Assembly: GCA_029747585.1 (NCBI GenBank)
Contig: JAPEVF010001258.1
Location: forward strand, 1 to 11,776
Direction of reading: 5' to 3'
Length of the DNA stretch: 11,776 nt
Source: Pleurotus djamor
Taxonomy: Eukaryota > Basidiomycota > Agaricomycetes > Agaricales > Pleurotaceae
Of this stretch, positions 7,165-11,776 are shown piece after piece. Every line of letters begins with the position of its first letter. Position 1 is the stretch's first letter. The notes beneath the pieces are model-generated. The model saw only the letters and a list, made by a program, of their open reading frames with translations. It was not told the DNA's origin and did not search any database. The translations under genes were made by a program, and so were the position numbers.

Positions 7165-7875
7165 CAGTCCCCACCGAATGGTAAACATCGACGCAACAGC
7201 TCTTGATGCATGATGTATGACGGGTGACCCATTGACCTTGTGCTGCTACTGAGACGTTCTGCTTCCGTGTGTTGCGGCTCCACTTCCTGTTCCTGTGAAC
7301 ATCAGAGCGAGATTGTGGAGATCGGTGGCGATGGAGCCTTGAAAGAGATCAAGATGTGAGATGCAGGTTGCTTCATCTTCGAAGTCATTTGATTAGAGGG
7401 AGTGGGAGGAGAAGGCCGGGTTAATCTGATATGGTTTTTTGATGTTGCGTGCAGGAAGATTTGACATTTTGTATTGGGACTTTCGAATTTTGGAAGAAGA
7501 GATCGGTTATGGTGTGTATGGACTCGAATATGCAGTTGGGAAAAGCTGTTGAGCAGGAGTTTGAGTAGCGGATAGACGTTTTTACTGTTTAGTCTCGTCG
7601 TTGATGCATTGATGTATGATTGTGTGAATCGTTCATAGACCGCGACAATATTCGGGCGTATTCTCAGTATCTGACAAGAGGCTGAAATAGGATTCGTCTT
7701 CCGTGAACGTTTGCTGCTCGTTGCTTGGCTTCATTTCCCGTCGCTTACTTCTTGTTGCCGGGTTGACTCCCCCTGACTCCTGAAGGCAGACGTATGACTT
7801 GATTTCTCAGAAGCATTCCTAGCAGGGCTACTCGAGTAGCATCGCGTCTACACAAGAGGGGATCCACCTCGTTCT

Positions 7876-7915
7876 ACACTCTCGCCCTCACTCTCACTCC
7901 CACTCTCGCTCTCAA
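7876..7915 (+). promoter_or_regulatory. CT-rich repetitive leader (CACTCTC-like units)
   Basis: A run of imperfect CACTCT/CTCGCC/CACTCC units on the + strand about 65-105 bases before the ATG at 7981. Pyrimidine tracts of this kind mark transcription start regions of active genes in filamentous fungi, and this one supports a promoter for the small membrane protein. No clear TATA box lies within the preceding 60 bases. Confidence 0.4.
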
Positions 7916-7980
7916 GCCGAATAACAACAGCGCTATTACTCTACACTTACCCTCAAGCCAAACTAGCACGAGCGTCCAAA

Positions 7981-8208
7981 ATGGCAAAATCGCCTATGCG
8001 TCATACTCGACGTCATCGACTCCACAGCAGCTTCCCTCACAAGCCTCACCGTCAACTGACCCTTTTCCCTTTCGCCCAAACACGATCGATCGTCGCCCGT
8101 TTGACTCCTTATGTTATTGTCTTTATACTTATACTCACAAGCTCGATCTTGGGTTGTTACGCGTTACGCTTAGAGTACTTATATCCTTCGGGATATGTCA
8201 GAACTTGA
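7981..8208 (+). CDS. 75-residue hypothetical single-pass membrane protein
   Basis: Uninterrupted reading frame with ATG in a good context (CCAAAATGG) behind a CT-rich leader. The N-terminal 40 residues are strongly basic, with repeated His and Arg (MRHTRRHRLHSS, then HKPHRQ). One hydrophobic helix follows at about residues 43-62 (LTPYVIVFILILTSSILGCY), then a short tail, LRLEYLYPSGYVRT. The basic side before the helix predicts the N-terminus in the cytosol and the short tail outside or in the lumen. I recognise no family. No good donor site lies before the TGA, so I read it as complete in one exon, though it could be the first exon of a longer protein. The frame could be chance, but the leader, start context and clean helix together argue for a gene. 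Confidence 0.5.
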   Translation: MAKSPMRHTRRHRLHSSFPHKPHRQLTLFPFAQTRSIVARLTPYVIVFILILTSSILGCYALRLEYLYPSGYVRT

Positions 8209-8252
8209 TGTTTTGAGGGTGGATATGTTGGGAAACGTCTCCTTGCGTGGGG

Positions 8253-8267
8253 GTTGTTGTTGTTGTT
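8253..8267 (+). repeat. (GTT)5 microsatellite
   Basis: Five tandem GTT units just after the small membrane-protein gene, probably in its 3' UTR. Confidence 0.8.
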
Positions 8268-8597
8268 GGTACTCTTGGCGAACGTTGGGAAATAACGCAT
8301 ATCGCATAAGGTGTGATGGGGTGGAAGATGGAGTTGAAGAAGAAGGGCGAAAGGGTGAGGTGACTTCGCTTGGAGGCAATTGACAAGGAAGGGTTTTTGG
8401 TTCGCGGATTTTGAGAGACGGATGGTGTGGCGGTCGCGGGGTGCTTGCGTCAGCCTGCCGGGAACGTTTTTCTTCATTTCGATTTCTTCCCATTCCTCCC
8501 AGAGATACTGCGCGCTCGTGGAGTTGTGGTGTTAGTGTTGTTCAAGATGATTAGAGAGATAACGGGTCTGATAAGTCTTGGTGGTAAGTGGCAACAG

Positions 8598-8615
8598 CAC
8601 CCGCACCCGCACCCG
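8598..8615 (+). repeat. (CACCCG)3 hexamer repeat
   Basis: Three exact tandem copies of CACCCG. Confidence 0.8.
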
Positions 8616-8859
8616 GGAAGGGATTCAGGGAAGAGATTGAAAAAACGAACGAGGCGAAGATCAGGGAGATAATCGACATCAACTTGCTCGTCCATGGCGG
8701 TATCACTTATATTCTTGATGATCGAGGTGTGTAGCTTGGAGCCGAATTGACTTTCGAGTACGCGTAAATCCCGGATATAATTATAGTGGGGAGAGTTCGT
8801 TCATGAAAGGAATTTGGTGACTTGCTTCTAGTATCTCTGATAGAGGGCACTGTGCATAA

Positions 8860-9204
8860 GATCATGGATCCATTGATGATTTCAGAGGGTTCGGACGTAT
8901 AGTGTTGTCGCTTGGAGCATCCAACGATGAACCTTTGGACCACGGACCGAACAAGGACCACAAACGAAGGTGTGGAGGAATAGGAGATAAGTTGTCAGGG
9001 GAGCGGTGGCTGTCACCCTCGATCGCAAGCAAGCCTGCAGCCGCGGGTATCTCAGCGGATGATATCAAATTGAAGCAATGCGATGACGACGAAATATACG
9101 ATGAGGAAGAAGGATCTAGGGCAGCTCGGGGAGAGCGTGTACTGCCAAGGCGGGACTCAACCTTATGCCTTGCCGTCGGCTCGAAGGATGGATCAGAGCA
9201 CTGA
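8860..9204 (+). other. Unsupported open frame with an acidic patch
   Basis: The frame is open for 114 codons from 8860 to the TGA at 9202-9204, with no ATG near its left end, so it could only be an internal or last exon. The text includes LSGERWLSPSIASKPAAAG and then CDDDEIYDEEEG. The AG at 8858-8859 could be an acceptor. By rough estimate, one or two open stretches of this length are expected by chance in the window, and I see no donor partner, so this is only a candidate. Confidence 0.2.
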
Positions 9205-11776
9205 CTTGGGAGGCAAAGAAGGAACAGAACACTTCACTTTAACTTTCAGTCTAGGCTAGCGGTTCGGTGGTGCCGTTCCCTTGTACCCTCACGTGTCGGT
9301 CCCCACTGATCCAGTGCAGTCATTATGAGCGCGAGGAAGACGCAAGGTGATAGAGAGAGAGAGAGAGAGACAGAAACAACCGTGGAGTAACTGATCATGA
9401 ATAAGCTCAGTACACTTGATCGAGCTCGAGGCTATGTGGGAGTCGGCGCGTTTCGTGCTTTTGCATTCTGCATATGGGATATCGGGACAAGAGCTACGGG
9501 GTGCCTACTAGTTAAGCAGGCATCGTGCGAATAGGCATTGTATGTTAACTCCTTGAGATGAAGGTGGGAGAGAGACAGAGAGAGATGCGTGTAATAGGGC
9601 CTCGAAGCGTACTTCAGTCAACAGGTTTACCTATGGGTGGGAGGATATGGCAGGGGTGGTGGTGTAAAGTGTTCGAGGGAAGGAGTGATTAACACATTGG
9701 AAATTGAATTGGAGAGTGTGGGAGAGATGTTCAGATGGCTTGGACGGGGAAATTTGAATAGGAAGGGGTGTTCAGAAGAAGGGCGTGGTCGGAACGAAAG
9801 GTCCATGCCTCGTCCCTTTTGCACCTGACGACAGAACCATATTGACGAGAGGGCTGGATGGGTTATTCAATGAAAGAGCGCGTGACGAACTTTGTTGGGG
9901 GACGCACCGAAGGGGAGAAAAGCGTGTCAGAAGCTTGCTAACTCAGAAGTTAATCCATCCTTGCATGAATATGTATGTTGCTCAAACTGCTCTCGTGACG
10001 CATCAATGTGGTGTGCTGCGAAGTGATTGAAGTGCCAAGTACGTGTTTGATGGACCATACGAAGTTCATTGGCCTATGGATGAGCCGTGGGGAGGGATAG
10101 TAAGCATCGACGTTGTGGCTGAATCACCAGACGAACGGTGATTGAGACAAGAGGTGCTTTGGGGCGGGAATAGGAACGGCACATGCTTCGCTGTGTTGTC
10201 GAGGAATATCGGCACGTCGCAATTAGGGTTTAACCTGGAAGGGGCCCTGCATCGGTTGACAACTGGCGTTGACATAAAGAGGGCACGATTTGAATCAGCG
10301 TGAGCATCCGAGTTATTCACTTCTCGGATATCTTTATCCAGGCATCACGGAATGATCGCACATGCGAGGACTTGTGTCCGATTCATCGAGCCTAAAGAAG
10401 GGGTGCTTGTTAGGTTATGAAGAGTAGGTGACACAGAGAGGAAGTCGGACGGTGCTTACATAGCTACCAGGAAATTCGGAAAGATGTCACGTCGGGTACG
10501 ACCGCCTTGGGGTTCGCGGTTTTGGAGGGTTGGGTGGTTCATAGCCTTAACACCGAGCTTAATACCGAAGTCCCACCAAGATTCGGCATCGATATGTATG
10601 AAATGCGTGAAAAAAGTATGACACCGCTCAGAAGACTGGCGATGCGTATGCCGCCAGCGTCGCATCGAGTGTGTTGATGCCGTAGTGCAAGTAAATATGT
10701 GTGGGTCTGTTACGGTATGAGCGATCAGATGTCTCGCGTCCGAGGGAGTACTCGCAGTTAAGGGGTTGGAGCTGACTGACTTGAGGGACGTCCGAACCTG
10801 AGCGTGAGCATAGCAAGGAAGTGCCAGATTAGTTACGTTATCATAAAACTGTCTTGTGCTAACTCACAGACTCAAAGGACATCCATGCTTGTGCATGTGC
10901 AAAGTAGAGCGCTGACTTGTAGGCGCGTATGGGTGGTCAATTGAAAGAAAACAGTGGCTGGACCAACATGTGAACGTGCTGTCCCCTTGGAACTTGGCAA
11001 AGTCGATCCCAATGGAGGCGGTTACACGAATGAACCCCCAAAATCGCGGAAAGCGACTACGGTGTGGAGCATCATGAGGCTTTTTGGGTTGACGAGAGCG
11101 AACTCGTGGTGCATCATTTGGGTATCAGGCCCACCGGTGGACAGTGAGACGTACCGCCGAACCATCCGCTTTGGGCAGAACGTGGCCAGTTTGTTGTCAG
11201 TTGACCGAAAAAGAAGGGTACCGGGGGTGGCCTTCGTGGGTGCCGGGAAGTCCTGAGGCACTAAGATAAGGCATATAGAGTCACTGAAAGCAGCCTGTCT
11301 CGAGAAATGATATTGGTACACTGGGGTTTCTTGAGCACCGAGTGGTGCGATACGAGCAACCCGGCATAAAGTGGATCCTTGTGGGGATGAATGAAGGTCA
11401 CGCTACATGGGGAAAAGATAAACATACTCGGCTAATAGGACGTGAAGGCACATGAAGAGATGCCGCCGTAGGTACGGTCCATGAGAAGGCGGGAATAGAA
11501 GCTGTGGGGAACAGAGCAACATGCCCTTCATAAGTCCGTCAGGCGGAGAACGAGGTGTGCGACAGCAGCTTCTGGTGTGAACGAACTCGGTGATCGTCGT
11601 GTTCTTCGCATACGCCAATATTCCGTGGGGATTCTGGAAACCGCTAACTTGGAAGTGATACACAAGTGTCAAGCAAAGACCGAGTTCCATTCTCCGTCCG
11701 GTGTTTGCGCCACAGGGAATTCCTCTGGTCAACGAAGGCAGAATGCTGTGCGCCATTAGAACCTCAGGTAGTAGAT
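9205..11776. other. Right-hand 2.6 kb: no gene I can support
   Basis: Open frames of 60-117 codons occur on both strands, for example minus 10456-10665 (text WWDFGIKLGVKAMNHPTLQ), minus 11403-11756, and an overlapping pair at 10954-11256 plus and 11022-11321 minus. None has a recognisable domain. In the overlapping pair both frames end in G or C in about 70% of codons (my count over 70 codons: 50 plus, 49 minus), so the coding strand cannot be chosen. No terminal inverted repeats, LTRs or tRNA-like folds were seen. It may be decayed transposon or intergenic DNA. Confidence 0.4.
9352..9370 (+). repeat. (AG)n microsatellite
   Basis: Nineteen bases of alternating A and G. A second, broken GA tract lies near 9569-9586. 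Confidence 0.85.

Larger units (their letters stand above)
6584..7609 (+). promoter_or_regulatory. Cluster of four TGATGCAT octamers
   Basis: Exact copies start at 6584, 6707, 7204 and 7602, all on the + strand. The last two sit inside a near-identical longer word: TTGATGCATGATGTATGA (7203-7220) and TTGATGCATTGATGTATGA (7601-7619), which differ by one T. About 0.015 copies of a given octamer would be expected per kilobase on one strand at even base use. The cluster lies upstream of the membrane-protein gene at 7981, so it may be a set of binding sites. No known factor is assigned. Confidence 0.4.
5785..7980. other. Long stretch without a convincing gene
   Basis: I see no spliceable set of protein-like frames here on either strand. 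The longest open frames (around 6011-6393 and 6810-7188) are low in protein character and overlap each other on both strands. It contains a TATA box, several short inverted repeats, a recurring octamer TGATGCAT, many copies of CGGTGA/CGGTGG (for example near 5983, 6671, 6705, 6725, 7325), an N at 6293, and a (CCCATY)4 tract at 6224-6247. It may be a large promoter region for the gene at 7981 or hold a noncoding RNA. Confidence 0.5.
8209..8859. other. No gene seen; two short tandem repeats
   Basis: After the stop at 8208 there is a (GTT)5 tract at 8253-8267 and a (CACCCG)3 tract at 8598-8615. Open frames on the minus strand across 8157-8493 are low-complexity readings of these repeats (Asn or Thr runs) and I do not support them. 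The stretch probably holds the 3' UTR of the small membrane-protein gene, but I see no clear poly(A) signal. Confidence 0.45.

Noticed and set aside
8157..8493. Two overlapping minus-strand frames of about 105 codons
   Set aside because: Their Asn/Gln runs come from the (GTT)5 repeat, and they overlap the membrane-protein gene and each other.
9352..9586. GA tracts as a transposon boundary
   Set aside because: Simple microsatellites with no terminal repeats or target duplication seen on either side.
10208..10232. Single TTAGGG near GGTTTAACC as a telomere remnant
   Set aside because: One copy only, with no tandem array; chance occurrence.

Overview
The window looks like nuclear DNA from a basidiomycete fungus, most likely an Agaricomycete, taken from a draft assembly. 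The evidence is dense short introns (47-64 nt, mostly GTRNGT...YAG with CTNAC/CTRAY-like branch sites), pyrimidine-rich leaders before start codons, and three recognisable fungal housekeeping genes. Single Ns and homopolymer-associated frame breaks (474, 2573, 4249, 4271-4283, 6293) show that the consensus is unreliable in places. All identifications rest on my reading of translated sequence; no search was run.

Left third (1-4270), conserved core. RRP12, a ribosome biogenesis and export factor, runs leftward off the window from 1389. Its promoter is shared with a divergently transcribed gene at 1616-3691 that encodes a membrane-bound glycerol-3-phosphate/dihydroxyacetone-phosphate acyltransferase of the SCT1/GPT2 type, in ten exons. 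Next, in the same direction, the 5' end of translation elongation factor 3 starts at 3962. After about 69 codons it stops dead in a cluster of Ns, and the rest of its roughly 1,050-residue protein is not in the window.

Middle (4284-8208). After an AT-rich stretch with an 18-bp perfect palindrome comes a TATA-driven, two-exon gene for a 62-residue protein that resembles a chitin-binding (CBM5/12-like) module. It is followed by a stretch (5124-5784) whose open frames read like one unidentified protein broken by two one-base slips. Then comes about 2.2 kb without a convincing gene. It holds a TATA box, inverted repeats, and four copies of the octamer TGATGCAT inside 1.03 kb. At 7981 starts a 75-residue single-pass membrane protein with a repetitive CT-rich leader.

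Right third (8209-11776). I see no gene I would stand behind: only microsatellites and unsupported open frames on both strands.

RRP12 (ribosome assembly) and EF-3 (translation) are both growth-linked, and the acyltransferase supplies phosphatidate for membrane growth, so co-regulation is plausible. The only sequence hint is a TTAGGGTTAGGG element in the shared RRP12/acyltransferase promoter. I did not find a clearly new multi-gene system.
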